Numbered from the stretch's first letter, positions 1 through 9,129 are shown. The stretch: 35,233 nt of DNA from Desulfobacca acetoxidans (GCA_022736495.1 DZCR01000011.1:1-35233); one strand, 5' to 3'. The notes: generated by a model not told the origin, from the letters alone. Numbers and translations: made by a program.

Positions 1-7
1 GAGAGGG

Positions 8-54
8 TTTGGGAGAGGGGGCAGGGGCTTTTGTCCCTGGCCCCCTCTCCCAAA
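8..54. terminator. Large hairpin just past the thrC stop codon
   Basis: A 15-nt arm at 8-22 (TTTGGGAGAGGGGGC) is perfectly complementary to 40-54, with a further AGGG/CCCT pairing inside. It begins 3 nt past the end of thrC, so it could end thrC transcripts or protect their 3' end. There is no good U-run on the minus side, so a classic rho-independent terminator is uncertain. The symmetrical stem could serve both strands. Confidence 0.45.
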
Positions 55-56
55 TA

Positions 57-1526
57 TTATTTGCCCTTTGGCGTCAACTCCAGCAGGGCGGCGATTTGCC
101 CGGCCAGGTCCAGGGTTTTCTCCTCGGGCTGAGCGGTCTTGGGCGTGAGCAGTTGGGGCCGGTTTTGGTATTCCGGCTTGGGCTTCACTTCGAACTCCGG
201 CGGGAAGGAGTCTTCGAAGTACATCTGCTGGAAGCCGATGAATTTCAGGTGATGCGCGGTGGCGTCCAGCACTGCCGTGGCGTTTTTCCCTATCAGGCCC
301 GCCTGGATGGCCGCCCGAAAGCCCGCCAGGGATTCGCCGCCCTGGGTGCAGGCGATATGGCCGTGGCGGTTGGCCAGCAACATGGAGTCCATGATCTCCT
401 GTTCGCTCACCTGGACCACCGCGACGCTGCCAGCCCCGGCGCGGCGGTGATATTCCGAAACCAAACGGATCACCCGGGGCATGGACACGGGGTTGCCGAT
501 CATGGCGGCCTGGGCCACGGAGGGCTGCACCGCTACCGGCACAAAGACCCGTTTGGCCTCATCCGGCTCCAGGTAGTAGCGGAACACCGGGTCGGCGTGG
601 CGGGATTGGACCCCGACGACCTGGGGCAGGGTGTCGATGATCTTCAGGTCAGAGAGGCGTAGAAAGCCCTGCATGATGGCGGTGATGTTGCCGGCGTTAC
701 CGATGGGCACCACCACCGCTTTTTCTGTAAGGTCGTAATCAAACCACTGGGCGATTTCATACGCATAAGACTCCTGGCCCCGAATGCGCCAGGAGTTCTT
801 GGAATTGAGCAGGGCCACCTGGTAGTTATCGGCCAGGGCCTCCACCACCTTCATGCAGTCGTCGAAGACGCCAGGGACCTCCAGGACCCGGGCGCCGCTG
901 CCCAGGGGCTGAGCCAGTTGCTGGGGCGTGACCTTGCCGTGGGGCAGGAGCACCGCCGAGGCCACTTTCTCCCCCAAATAAGCCGAGTAGAGGGACGCGG
1001 CCGCGGAGGTGTCCCCGGTGGAAGCGCAGATGGCCAGCAGCTTCCCGGCCCCCGGCTGGTGGGCCAGGAAGTTGAGATAACTTAAGGCCGCGGCCATGCC
1101 CCGGTCTTTGAAAGAGGCGCTAGGGTTCTGACCGTCGTTTTTAAAATAGAAAGGAGCCCCCACCTCGGCCTGGAGGTCCGCGTTGGCCGCCACCTGGGGG
1201 GTATGGCCTTCGCCCAGGTAGATGATGTCCGAAAGCGGTATCACCGGCGCAATGAGTTCGTAAAACCGGAAAATGCCGTTAAGGGCCGGGAGATTGAGCA
1301 TCTTGCGGTAATCGAAGAGCCGCCGCCAGAAGGCCCCGGGGTGTTGCGTCAGGCGGGCCTCGTTTTTGTCTTCCAACATGAACAGGCCCCGGCAATGGGG
1401 GCAGGTATAGAGGAGCTGGGTGATATCAAATTCGGCGCCGCACTCCAGGCAACGGTAAACCATCTCGCCTTCGGGCGTGGGGATGAGGTGCGGGCGGATG
1501 TCGTCGGGGAATTGGTCGGGTTTCAA
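57..1526 (-). CDS. thrC: Threonine synthase
   Basis: A PLP enzyme that converts O-phosphohomoserine to threonine in the cytoplasm, the last step of threonine synthesis. The 489-residue protein begins with a rubredoxin-like zinc ribbon (C26/C29 and C42/C45). The fold-type II PLP lysine is K140 in NPSASFKDRGM, and the substrate-contact segment ICASTGDTSAA follows. The zinc ribbon marks a long form of the enzyme. The start is a TTG at 1526 preceded by GGAG at good spacing; no ATG precedes the zinc ribbon. It reads leftward from just beside the AT-rich restriction-modification insert, so its native upstream neighbour and promoter may have been displaced. The C-terminal tail past the catalytic core is lysine/proline rich. 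Identity is secure. Confidence 0.95.
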   Translation of the reverse strand: MKPDQFPDDIRPHLIPTPEGEMVYRCLECGAEFDITQLLYTCPHCRGLFMLEDKNEARLTQHPGAFWRRLFDYRKMLNLPALNGIFRFYELIAPVIPLSDIIYLGEGHTPQVAANADLQAEVGAPFYFKNDGQNPSASFKDRGMAAALSYLNFLAHQPGAGKLLAICASTGDTSAAASLYSAYLGEKVASAVLLPHGKVTPQQLAQPLGSGARVLEVPGVFDDCMKVVEALADNYQVALLNSKNSWRIRGQESYAYEIAQWFDYDLTEKAVVVPIGNAGNITAIMQGFLRLSDLKIIDTLPQVVGVQSRHADPVFRYYLEPDEAKRVFVPVAVQPSVAQAAMIGNPVSMPRVIRLVSEYHRRAGAGSVAVVQVSEQEIMDSMLLANRHGHIACTQGGESLAGFRAAIQAGLIGKNATAVLDATAHHLKFIGFQQMYFEDSFPPEFEVKPKPEYQNRPQLLTPKTAQPEEKTLDLAGQIAALLELTPKGK

Positions 1527-1571
1527 GGGGGCTCCACTTAATATTTTACCTCAAAGAATTTAAAGCATGTT

Positions 1572-2054
1572 TTACTCTTCATTATATCCTATATTGCGCG
1601 CAATATTCTTAACAGTAAGTTCGATCTCGGAACAAAGAGCAGATAGATTTTCATTAGTAACATCATGTTCCCAATAGCGGATCACGGTCCATCCCCTCTC
1701 ATTTAAATCTTTATTTTGGCGAAAGTCGCGCAACATATTATCTCTAATCTTTTCACTCCACCATTTTGAGTTTATTTTAGGAATTTTAAAGTGAATTGGA
1801 CAGCCGTGCCAGAAACAACCATCAATAAAGATACAGATTTTTTGTTTTGGAAAAACGATGTCGGCTTTTATGTTTAGTTGGCGTTGTGGTTGGTAGTCTT
1901 TTCGAAAGCGAAGTCCTATCTTATGCAATGCACTTCTAAGTTTTTTTTCAATAGAGGTTTCTCGTCCAGTATTTCGTTGCATTACATGGCGGACTATCGG
2001 TGATGATGCCCTTGGTGCCCGCGATCTAATCGATTTTTTCTCTCTCATCTCCAT
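1572..2054 (-). CDS. vsr: Very short patch repair (Vsr) endonuclease
   Basis: Vsr nicks 5' of the T in T:G mismatches that arise when 5-methylcytosine deaminates, protecting sites methylated by a partner C5 methyltransferase. The protein shows the family signature: VMQRNTGRETSIEKKLRSAL near the N terminus, the catalytic Asp in KADIVF, and a zinc/catalytic block FIDGCFWHGCPIHF with the conserved His and Cys residues. The closing motif is GWTVIRYWEHDV. At about 160 residues its length is normal for the family. The reading frame opens with TTG at 2060, but ATG at 2054 is better placed after AGGAAGG. The gene overlaps the end of the restriction endonuclease gene, so the two are translationally linked. 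Identity is secure; the exact start is not. Confidence 0.92.
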   Translation of the reverse strand: MEMREKKSIRSRAPRASSPIVRHVMQRNTGRETSIEKKLRSALHKIGLRFRKDYQPQRQLNIKADIVFPKQKICIFIDGCFWHGCPIHFKIPKINSKWWSEKIRDNMLRDFRQNKDLNERGWTVIRYWEHDVTNENLSALCSEIELTVKNIARNIGYNEE

Positions 2055-3087
2055 CCACAAAAGACCTTCCTGACTCTAATATACCTTCAGAAAGAAAAGA
2101 TGCTCTTTTAAACCTCACAAGTTCCTCTCCGACAATTATAGAAAACATATTGTCTTTCATCCCAAACGTAATATCTGGCAGTTCGTCAGGTGAAGAGTTG
2201 AGAACTTGCTGCATCGGGGCTTTCACATATTTATCGAGGAATATACTCATAACTTGGCCTGCCGCTTCTTCGAGGTGACTCCAAGCAGCATCACCTATGT
2301 AAGTGTCACCGCCTACGTTTTCGAAAGCACTAATAAGCTCAGTTAGCTTTGGATTTGGGGTTGGGTCTAAGACGATCAATACAGGCTTGAACCCGCTATC
2401 ATTACAATCCTGAGGAAAATCTAATTCTTCTCCCCAACGACCTTGTCCTGACGCTGCTATAGTAACACGTATTTTGAATTCATATGCCAATTTGTCTCTT
2501 ATACAATCAACCTGACGCCTCTTCGATTTATCTTTTCGCCTCTTAATAGGACTTGTTTTGGCACTGAACGGTGATCCACCAATGGCGTGAGCAATAATAG
2601 GCTCAAACAAATAACCAGTTTCTTGACCAGCCCTATTATCAATATCAAATAACCACTTTCTCCATAATAAAAAAATAGCCAGGATTTGTGAACTCATCTG
2701 TCCATATTGTAGTAGTGCCCGTGGCCCAACTTGATCCATTGTAGGAATTGGCTGATATTCAAGAATACGTGAATATTTCAGACGGCTTTTTTGTAGTGCG
2801 GCGAGACAGATAAAATACGTGTCTGCATCTGGTACAAGACTAAAAAGTTGGGCAATGATTATATTGAAATCCAAGTTTGAAATTATCAACTTATTAGGGT
2901 CTGGTTCTGCAAAGAATTCGGGAAAGTCTTCGGAAATATCTGTAAAATTATCAAGAAGTTGGAGGTCTCTGATGATTATTGCAGAAATGAAAGCACAAGT
3001 TTCATCGCTGAGCCTGGTACCCAAATCTGCAGTTCCAGCAGACCGAGCTCTCTCAATCAGTGTTTTTTGCGATTGGGTTAGGGCCAT
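2026..3087 (-). CDS. Type II restriction endonuclease, probably ApaLI-like
   Basis: A 353-residue protein between a C5 methyltransferase and vsr, and so the expected nuclease of the system. A PD-(D/E)xK-type site is visible: D194 in RQVDCI, then E203 and K205 in AYEFKIR. The following segment (VTIAASGQGRWGEELDF) and a strand with VLDPTPN match my memory of the ApaLI-type endonuclease family, whose type member cuts GTGCAC. That assignment is from recall and not from a search, so the target site is only a guess. Its ATG lies inside the last codons of the methyltransferase gene (10-nt overlap), and its 3' end overlaps vsr. Expressing the methylase first protects the host DNA. Confidence 0.78.
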   Translation of the reverse strand: MALTQSQKTLIERARSAGTADLGTRLSDETCAFISAIIIRDLQLLDNFTDISEDFPEFFAEPDPNKLIISNLDFNIIIAQLFSLVPDADTYFICLAALQKSRLKYSRILEYQPIPTMDQVGPRALLQYGQMSSQILAIFLLWRKWLFDIDNRAGQETGYLFEPIIAHAIGGSPFSAKTSPIKRRKDKSKRRQVDCIRDKLAYEFKIRVTIAASGQGRWGEELDFPQDCNDSGFKPVLIVLDPTPNPKLTELISAFENVGGDTYIGDAAWSHLEEAAGQVMSIFLDKYVKAPMQQVLNSSPDELPDITFGMKDNMFSIIVGEELVRFKRASFLSEGILESGRSFVDGDEREKID

Positions 3088-4316
3088 AGTGGTAACTGTT
3101 CACCTTTTTTAGTGATTTGCTGGGTCAGAAATTTATCTTTTACGCGCTTGCATAGTTTTTCTAATGCCGGGCTTTTCCCATTTGAAGAGGTAGGCACAAA
3201 TGAAAGGAGAAGACCTTTCGCAAAATCAGGTGGATATGTTTGGGCCAATAGGTCCTTTTTTAGACTTCTGGCAAATATCTCTGCAAGACGAGGAGGCACT
3301 CCATTTCCAATTTGCGAAATACATTCTGCCACGGTACCGACGAACACGAATTCGTCTGGGAATGTCTGGATTCTTGCGCACTCCCTTAGAGTCATAAAAC
3401 GATTCTCAGTGGGATGTACGAACTCTGAAATAGCTCCACTTGTAATAGCCTTAGAAGGTTGATCAGACAACAGCCGCCGAAGACCAGACGGTGCCCCTCC
3501 GCGTCGTTCTGTGGGAGTACCGTCCATAACCCGTCTATAAGCGCGCCGTCTATAACTGTCGTGCCAAAGCTCAACAGGGAGATCCTTCATTGTTTGTCCA
3601 GGCATTAGGAGTATAATTCGGTCAAAATCTTGTTTTGAGATAGGACGCACATAGTGGCCTTCCGGGATTCCCGGAGGATTCTCTGAAGGCTGAACCAATC
3701 CCATCAATGCGTCAGACAATGTAGGGCAAGGAGAAAGATGTTTAAAAGCCCTTGAGGCTCCAGGGGCTCCAAATGCCCTGTGTGTAGGTTCAGGGAACGT
3801 AGGGGTCCAACCATGGCCACCGATAGCAATCACCCGCTTTCGATGTTGAGGAACCCCATAGTTAGCTGCGTTAACCTTACGAAGATGAATAAAGTATCCA
3901 GCGTGGATTAATGGCTCTAGCAAATCAAAAACACGATTGCCACTGTCAGCCGTGAGGAAACCCTCAACGTTTTCAAATAGAAATGCTCTTGGCTTTACAC
4001 GTGCCACAATTTCTGAAAAGACTCTGACCAGGGTATTTCTTTTGTCTTCAGGTCGTCGTAACCCAGCTGAGGAAAACCCTTGACACGGTGGGCCACCGAT
4101 TATTATGTCTGCATAAGGCAAGGTGATATCTTCTGTGATATCCGTTTGGATGATATTGTCTATAAAGTTTGCCCGGTAGGTCTTCATAACACTTTCATCA
4201 TTATCAATGGCACAAACACATTCAAACCCTACTTTCTGAAAACCAATAGACAGCCCCCCCGCCCCGCAGAATAAGTCAACATATTTAAATTTAGATTTGT
4301 TATTTAACTCGTTCAA
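3078..4316 (-). CDS. DNA (cytosine-5-)-methyltransferase
   Basis: Transfers a methyl group from SAM to carbon 5 of cytosine in a specific DNA site. The conserved motifs appear in order: I (LFCGAGGLSIGF, residues 15-26), IV with the catalytic cysteine C78 (GGPPCQGFSSAG), VI (ENV, 115-117), VIII (QHRKRV, 157-162) and X (QIGNGVPP, near the C terminus). The target-recognition region lies between VIII and X and carries an Arg-rich stretch. At 412 residues it has a typical length. The only usable start is TTG at 4316, because an in-frame TAG lies just upstream. It is the first gene of the methylase-nuclease-vsr operon and is as AT-rich as its partners. The companion Vsr fits a 5-methylcytosine product. 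Confidence 0.95.
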   Translation of the reverse strand: MNELNNKSKFKYVDLFCGAGGLSIGFQKVGFECVCAIDNDESVMKTYRANFIDNIIQTDITEDITLPYADIIIGGPPCQGFSSAGLRRPEDKRNTLVRVFSEIVARVKPRAFLFENVEGFLTADSGNRVFDLLEPLIHAGYFIHLRKVNAANYGVPQHRKRVIAIGGHGWTPTFPEPTHRAFGAPGASRAFKHLSPCPTLSDALMGLVQPSENPPGIPEGHYVRPISKQDFDRIILLMPGQTMKDLPVELWHDSYRRRAYRRVMDGTPTERRGGAPSGLRRLLSDQPSKAITSGAISEFVHPTENRFMTLRECARIQTFPDEFVFVGTVAECISQIGNGVPPRLAEIFARSLKKDLLAQTYPPDFAKGLLLSFVPTSSNGKSPALEKLCKRVKDKFLTQQITKKGEQLPLWP

Positions 4317-4347
4317 AAGCTAATCCATTCTTATAGTTTTCAATCCA

Positions 4348-5718
4348 TCAAGTGGTCAAATGATATTTCTTCAACTTATACTGCAGCAAACTTTTGGTGA
4401 TCCCCAGAATCTCCGCAGCCCGGACCTGGATCTGGCCGCTCTTTTCCAGGGCCCGGCGGATCATCTGTTCTTCGATGGTGTCCAGGGCTTCAGGCAACGG
4501 CGTATGGAGCGGGATGAAGCGGTCGATTTCGAGTTTGGACTCGGCTGGGGCGGGGGCCAACTCGCCGGGCAGGTCCTGGGGAGTGATGGTGTTGTTGCTG
4601 CACAGGATGACTGCCCGCTCTATGACGTTTTCCAGCTCCCGGACGTTCCCCGGCCAGGCGTAGTGGATCAGCACCTTCAGGGCTTCAGGGGTGATGCGGG
4701 TTTTGTCCCGGAGGTTTTCGGTGACATACTTGCTGATGAAGTGAGTGGCCAAAAGGGGTATGTCCTCCTGGCGCTGGCGCAGGGGCGGCAGGTGGAGATG
4801 GACCACGTTGAGGCGATAGAACAGGTCCTCCCGGAAGCGCCCGGCTTCCACCTCCTCTTTCAAGTCCCGGTTGGAGGCCGCCACCACCCGGACATCCACC
4901 TTGATGGTGCGGGTGCCGCCCACCCGTTCGAACTCCATCTCTTGCAGGACCCGGAGAAGCTTGACCTGGAGGGCCTGGGACATCTCCGCCACTTCATCCA
5001 TAAACAGGGTGCCGGTGTCGGCCAGTTCGAACCGGCCTTTGCGCATGGCCACGGCGTGGGTGAAGGCGCCCCGCTCATGCCCGAAGAGTTCGCTCTCCAG
5101 GAGGGTTTCGGTCAGGGCGCCGCAGTTGACGGAGATAAAGCTTTTGGTGACCCGGTTGCTGCACTGGTGAATGGCCCGGGCGATGAGTTCCTTGCCGGTG
5201 CCGCTCTCGCCGGTAATCAGCACCGTGGCCCGGGATTGGGCCACCCGTTTGACCAGGGTCAGGATATCGTGCATGACCCGGGATTCTCCCACAATATTGG
5301 GGAAGCCGTATTTCTTGTCCAATTCCTGATTGAGCAGGCGATTTTTCAGGATCAGATGGCGGTGCTCCAGGGCCTTGGCGATGGTGACCAGGATTTCTTC
5401 ATTCTTGAAGGGCTTGAGGATGTAATCGAAGGCCCCCTTTTTCATGGCCGTGACCGCTTTTTCCACGGTGCCGTAAGCGGTCATGATGATTACCGGCAGG
5501 TCCGGATAGAGGCGCTGCAATTCGTCCAAGAGTTCAATGCCGCTCATCTTGGGCATCTTCATGTCGGTGAGGACGAGATCCAAATCCGATGCCCCGGCAA
5601 TCTTGACGGCCTCGATGGCGCTCCCGGCCGTGAGGACCTCATAGCCCGCCTCGCCCAGGAGGGTCTCCATGACGGTGAGATAATTGATTTCGTCGTCAAC
5701 GACTAAGATCGTATCCAT
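4348..5718 (-). CDS. Sigma-54-dependent response regulator (NtrC/ZraR family)
   Basis: The output protein of a two-component system that activates sigma-54 RNA polymerase. Layout of the 456 residues: receiver domain (acidic D8-D9, phospho-acceptor D52, K102), AAA+ ATPase (Walker A GESGTGKE at 170-177, Walker B GTLFMDEV) and a Fis-type helix-turn-helix at about 430-455. The loop that contacts sigma-54 is usually GAFTGA. Here it reads GAFTHA (217-222), so the second glycine is replaced by histidine. The gene follows its sensor kinase by 58 nt, in kinase-regulator order. Target promoters cannot be told from the window; I found no convincing -24/-12 site. Confidence 0.92.
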   Translation of the reverse strand: MDTILVVDDEINYLTVMETLLGEAGYEVLTAGSAIEAVKIAGASDLDLVLTDMKMPKMSGIELLDELQRLYPDLPVIIMTAYGTVEKAVTAMKKGAFDYILKPFKNEEILVTIAKALEHRHLILKNRLLNQELDKKYGFPNIVGESRVMHDILTLVKRVAQSRATVLITGESGTGKELIARAIHQCSNRVTKSFISVNCGALTETLLESELFGHERGAFTHAVAMRKGRFELADTGTLFMDEVAEMSQALQVKLLRVLQEMEFERVGGTRTIKVDVRVVAASNRDLKEEVEAGRFREDLFYRLNVVHLHLPPLRQRQEDIPLLATHFISKYVTENLRDKTRITPEALKVLIHYAWPGNVRELENVIERAVILCSNNTITPQDLPGELAPAPAESKLEIDRFIPLHTPLPEALDTIEEQMIRRALEKSGQIQVRAAEILGITKSLLQYKLKKYHLTT

Positions 5719-5776
5719 AGGGCTTCGGACTCGCTTTCAGCATGGCCACAGGTTTTCAGGTTTGTCTGCCGTGGCG

Positions 5777-7243
5777 TTAACCCGCTTTCCGGGACGCCAG
5801 ATCGGGCAGGGTAATGATGATGGTGGTTCCCTTGCCCATGGTGCTATTGATCTGCAAGCTCCCCTGGTGGGCCTCGATGATGCTTTTGACAATGGGCAGC
5901 CCCAGGCCGCTGCCCTTTTCCTTGGTAGTGAAAAACGGGTTAAGGATCTTTTTCAGGGTTTCGGGCTCAATGCCTTCCCCCTCATCCTGAACCCAGATTT
6001 CTCCCCCCTGACCGTGGGGGCCGGGCATGGTGGACACGGTCAGGTGGCCACCCCGGGGCATGGCCTGGATGGCATTCAGAAAGATATTCAAAAAGGCCTG
6101 ATGCAGGAGATCCGAGTCCACCGTGAGGGGCCGGCCGTTCAGCTGATATTCCCGGCTGACCTGGATGCCCAGGCGGTCAATCTCGGGTTGCAGCAGTTCC
6201 AGGCTGCGGTTGAGGGTAGCTTCCAGGTCGCAGGAGCGCAGGTTAGGGATGCGCGGTCGGGCAAAATCCAGGAATTCCGTGACCTTTTCATTGAGGCGGT
6301 TGGACTCTTCCACGATGATCTGGGCCAAGCGGTTTTGGGGTTCATAGCGGGCCAGCCGGGCCTGCAGCAGCTCGGCGGTGGAACTGATGATCCCCAACGG
6401 GTTGCGGACCTCGTGGGCCACCCCGGCGGTCATCTCCCCCAGGGCTGCCAGGCGCTCAGACTGGTGGAGCTGCGCCTCCAGACCACGCTGCTCTTCCTGG
6501 CGGCGTTCCAGGATGGTGCCGGCCTTTTTGACGATTTGCCGCAAGACGAGGAATAACAGCCCCATGATCACGATCAGGGTGACCAGGATGATAAGGCGGA
6601 AATTGGCGATCTGGGCCAGGTCCTCGGAGATATTCTGGGTAATCTCAATGACCCCCACCACCGGACCGGTTTGGGGCAAGGCCTTGTCTTCCAGCCGGAA
6701 GGGAATATAGGCCTTGAGGTATTGATGCCGATAACGGTGCGGCCAGAAGATGCTCCAGATAGGGCTATAGCCGGGTAACTCGAAGTAATCTTCCCCGGCC
6801 AGGGCCTTTCGCACCCCCAGGACGTGGTCACATTTTTTCCCCAAGGATAGCTCGGCGGCGGTGCTATAGGAAAAGACGCCCTCCTGATCGTACTGGTTCA
6901 ATTGCTCCACGTGAAAGCCATGGATGGTGGTGCGGACTACCATATCCAGGCGCTTGGATTGCTCCGGGTCAGACAGCGTGATGCGCCCGCCCTTTTCAAA
7001 GGCCGTGGGCAAGACGAACTGCTGATAAATCTGGTGGTTCAGGTTGGAGGCGAGCAGGATCAGATAGTCTTCGTTTTTTTTCAGGGCCATCTGTTGGGCC
7101 CGCAGGGTCAGGAGCACCGTCAGAATAACGGTAAATACCAAAATGACCACAAAACCGGGCAAAGAGAAGAATTTTACTAACCCGAAAGTATCCAGGTCTT
7201 TTCCCGGACGCCACCAGGAGGTGGTGAGTTTGAGATGCTTCAT
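5777..7243 (-). CDS. Membrane-bound sensor histidine kinase
   Basis: A 488-residue sensor partner of the downstream sigma-54 regulator. Membrane segments at about 27-47 and 216-236 enclose an extracytoplasmic sensor of about 165 residues with a GYSPIWSIFWPH stretch, probably a Cache/PAS-like fold. A coiled linker (ERRQEEQRGLEAQL) leads to the dimerisation domain with phospho-acceptor H277 in AHEVRNPLG. The ATPase has an N box (NIFLNAIQAM), G1 (DEGEGI), F box (NPFFTTKE) and G2 (GSGLGL). It is complete and should be active. It starts 5 nt after the pgi stop with an AGGGA ribosome site, so pgi, kinase and regulator probably share a transcript. The ligand is unknown. Confidence 0.93.
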   Translation of the reverse strand: MKHLKLTTSWWRPGKDLDTFGLVKFFSLPGFVVILVFTVILTVLLTLRAQQMALKKNEDYLILLASNLNHQIYQQFVLPTAFEKGGRITLSDPEQSKRLDMVVRTTIHGFHVEQLNQYDQEGVFSYSTAAELSLGKKCDHVLGVRKALAGEDYFELPGYSPIWSIFWPHRYRHQYLKAYIPFRLEDKALPQTGPVVGVIEITQNISEDLAQIANFRLIILVTLIVIMGLLFLVLRQIVKKAGTILERRQEEQRGLEAQLHQSERLAALGEMTAGVAHEVRNPLGIISSTAELLQARLARYEPQNRLAQIIVEESNRLNEKVTEFLDFARPRIPNLRSCDLEATLNRSLELLQPEIDRLGIQVSREYQLNGRPLTVDSDLLHQAFLNIFLNAIQAMPRGGHLTVSTMPGPHGQGGEIWVQDEGEGIEPETLKKILNPFFTTKEKGSGLGLPIVKSIIEAHQGSLQINSTMGKGTTIIITLPDLASRKAG

Positions 7244-7248
7244 AATCC

Positions 7249-8721
7249 CTAAGTAATCCGGTAGTTATCCAGAGCCGGCGGGGCAGCGGCGAATTCCTGG
7301 CGAAAGGTTTCGAACCCCGGGCGGCCCATCAGGCCAGAAGTGGTCTGCTTGCCCCCTTCCACTCCCGGCTGATCAAAGGCATTGACCCCAAAGAGACCGG
7401 CCGCCGCCACCGTCACCATCTCCAGGAGATAGATCAGTTGGCCGATGGTAAAAGGATTGATTTCCGGCAGGTGTAGCGTCAGGTTGGGCTGGCCCGCCTT
7501 CATGAGATTGAAGGCGGTGGCTTGCTGCTCCGTCAGGAGCAGCTCCTGCATGGAGTGGCCCCCCAGGTAGCTTAAGGCGGGGTCATCGGGAAAACTATCC
7601 GGAATCTCCAGACTATTCGTGAACTTATCCACGGTCAGGAAGGTGACCAGCTTGTCGGCCGGCCCTTCCATATAAAGCTGTAATTGGGAATGCTGGTCGG
7701 TAGCTCCCACGGCCTTTACCGGGGTGCTGGCAGTACTGTGCTTCCCCAAACTTTCGGCCCAAAGCTGACCGAACCACTCTGCCATCCCCGCCAGGCTGCT
7801 GGCATACGGCATGAATACCAGGATGGGCCGTTTTTTGGCCGCGGCGAAGAGATAGAACAAGGCTGCCAGGCGATAGGCCGGGTTGCGGTCAACCGGCGTG
7901 TCTTGCAGGCGCTGAGCCATGGCCCGGGCCCCGGCCAGAAGTTCTTCTACGTCGATGCCGGACACAAACGCGGGCAAAAGCCCCACCGCCGAGAGCACCG
8001 AGAAGCGGCCTCCCACCTGGGGGGGGACGGCCAGAGCTGGCAAATGTTCCCGGGCGGCCAGGCTCCGGAGCGGCCCCTGCTCCGGGTCGGTGGTGATGAT
8101 GATTCGTTCCCGGGCCTTGGCCTCCCCTATCCGGTTTTTCACCAATTGGTACACCCACAGAAATTGAGCCAAGGTTTCCACGGTATGGCCGGATTTGCTG
8201 ATGACGTTGAAGCCGGTGCGGCGCAGGTCCAGGCCGTCCAGCAGGCCGTAAAAGTAGTCCGGGTCAATATTGTCGGCCACCCAAAGCCCCAGTTTGTGGT
8301 TGCGACGGGCCGCGGGAAATTTGTTGTGTTGGGGATGGCATAGGGCCTGATGCAGGGCTCGGGCCCCCAACGCGGAACCCCCGATGCCCAGCACCACCAA
8401 ATCCCAACACCACTCCAACAGCGGCTTGGCAATCTGGCGGATCTCTTTGACGGTCTGGGTCTGGTAGGGCAACTCCATGAACCCCGCTTGGCCGCTTTGC
8501 CGTCCTGCGGCCAGGTCTTGATCAAGGGCTGTCAGGCGCGGGGTCAACTCAATTAAGTCAGTATCTTGCAGGCCGCTGGCTCCCAGGAAAGTTGCCATAG
8601 CATAATTGTGGTCGAGGCTCAGTATCATGCTCTGGACCCACTTGGGGTCTTCATAGCGCTTGGGCATCTCGTTTTTCGGGGGGCGGTTGGGCCTGAAACC
8701 TGATTCGAAATGTGATTTCAT
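7249..8721 (-). CDS. pgi: Glucose-6-phosphate isomerase
   Basis: Interconverts glucose 6-phosphate and fructose 6-phosphate in glycolysis and gluconeogenesis. The 490-residue protein has the SIS-fold signatures: LGIGGSALGARALHQAL (substrate phosphate loop), ISKSGHTVETLAQF, and the C-terminal GVNAFDQPGVEGGK block. The first 20 residues look poorly conserved, and ATG at 8667 (MPKRYEDPKW) is a plausible alternative start, since the ribosome site before 8721 is weak. It is the first gene of a leftward run with a two-component system, an unusual linkage for a central metabolism gene. A TATAAT box lies about 108 nt upstream. Confidence 0.94.
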   Translation of the reverse strand: MKSHFESGFRPNRPPKNEMPKRYEDPKWVQSMILSLDHNYAMATFLGASGLQDTDLIELTPRLTALDQDLAAGRQSGQAGFMELPYQTQTVKEIRQIAKPLLEWCWDLVVLGIGGSALGARALHQALCHPQHNKFPAARRNHKLGLWVADNIDPDYFYGLLDGLDLRRTGFNVISKSGHTVETLAQFLWVYQLVKNRIGEAKARERIIITTDPEQGPLRSLAAREHLPALAVPPQVGGRFSVLSAVGLLPAFVSGIDVEELLAGARAMAQRLQDTPVDRNPAYRLAALFYLFAAAKKRPILVFMPYASSLAGMAEWFGQLWAESLGKHSTASTPVKAVGATDQHSQLQLYMEGPADKLVTFLTVDKFTNSLEIPDSFPDDPALSYLGGHSMQELLLTEQQATAFNLMKAGQPNLTLHLPEINPFTIGQLIYLLEMVTVAAAGLFGVNAFDQPGVEGGKQTTSGLMGRPGFETFRQEFAAAPPALDNYRIT

Positions 8722-8828
8722 CTTAAAACTTTAGCCCAGAGCGGCGGGAGATTCAAGGGGAATCGGTGCGAGCTGCCGTCGGCCCGCGCCGCTTGTCCGC
8801 CTTTGCGTCCGTCCCTGAGGCTGCCTTT

Positions 8829-8834
8829 ATTATA
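8829..8834 (-). promoter_or_regulatory. Candidate -10 box ahead of pgi
   Basis: The minus strand reads a perfect TATAAT here, about 108 nt before the pgi ATG. No good -35 hexamer sits 16-18 nt upstream (the sequence there is CAAACC-like), so the promoter is either weak or activator dependent. The rest of the gap between pgi and the kinase remnant (8722-8919) is GC-rich at first and shows no gene. Confidence 0.35.
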
Positions 8835-8919
8835 ACCCAAAGGGTGGCCGGTTTGGCCCCCATTCATAACCTGTAAAAATTATTGAGAGATTTCGCCGGG
8901 GAAAAATTTCCATACCATC

Positions 8920-9113
8920 GTCAATACCTGCGGCTTCGTCAAAAACCATGAACTTTCCCTGGAGATCAGCGATAATAGATTGGGTATGTCCAAAGAAATA
9001 TTATAAAAAAATTTGCCCCTTTTTCACCGCCAAAGAAAACCAGGGGGCTGGATCATGGGGGCAGCGGAGAAGGCAAAGGCGCCACCTGCACTATCTATCT
9101 GCCGGTGAGGTGA
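8920..9113 (+). pseudogene. Remnant of a histidine kinase ATPase domain
   Basis: No single frame is open, but the end of a HATPase domain can be read across three frames. From 8920: VNTCGFVKNHELSLEISDN, continuing as LGMSKEIL up to 9003 (a G1 box). After one extra base at an A-rich run: KKICPFFTAKENQGAGSWG (F and G2 boxes). A deletion follows, then 9066-9113 reads GEGKGATCTIYLPVR and a stop. That order and spacing match a kinase C terminus with an internal loss. It ends 16 nt before the receiver-domain gene, so the two were probably once a kinase-regulator pair. The N-terminal kinase parts are not recognisable upstream. Confidence 0.72.
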
Positions 9114-9129
9114 CTCGAGGAGCGAGAGG

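Larger units (their letters stand above)
1545..4345. other. AT-rich restriction-modification insert
   Basis: From about 1545 to 4345 base composition and codon use switch abruptly from GC-rich to clearly AT-rich, and back again within about 30 bp of the ntrC-type stop codon. The block contains only the methyltransferase, restriction endonuclease and vsr genes. I see no integrase, transposase, tRNA target or terminal repeat at either edge. The composition shift, defence-gene content and tight boundaries point to horizontal acquisition; the mechanism is not visible. Confidence 0.7.

Noticed and set aside
4360..5706. A 448-codon rightward ORF opposite the sigma-54 regulator gene
   Set aside because: Antisense shadow of a clear NtrC-type gene; no recognisable motifs.
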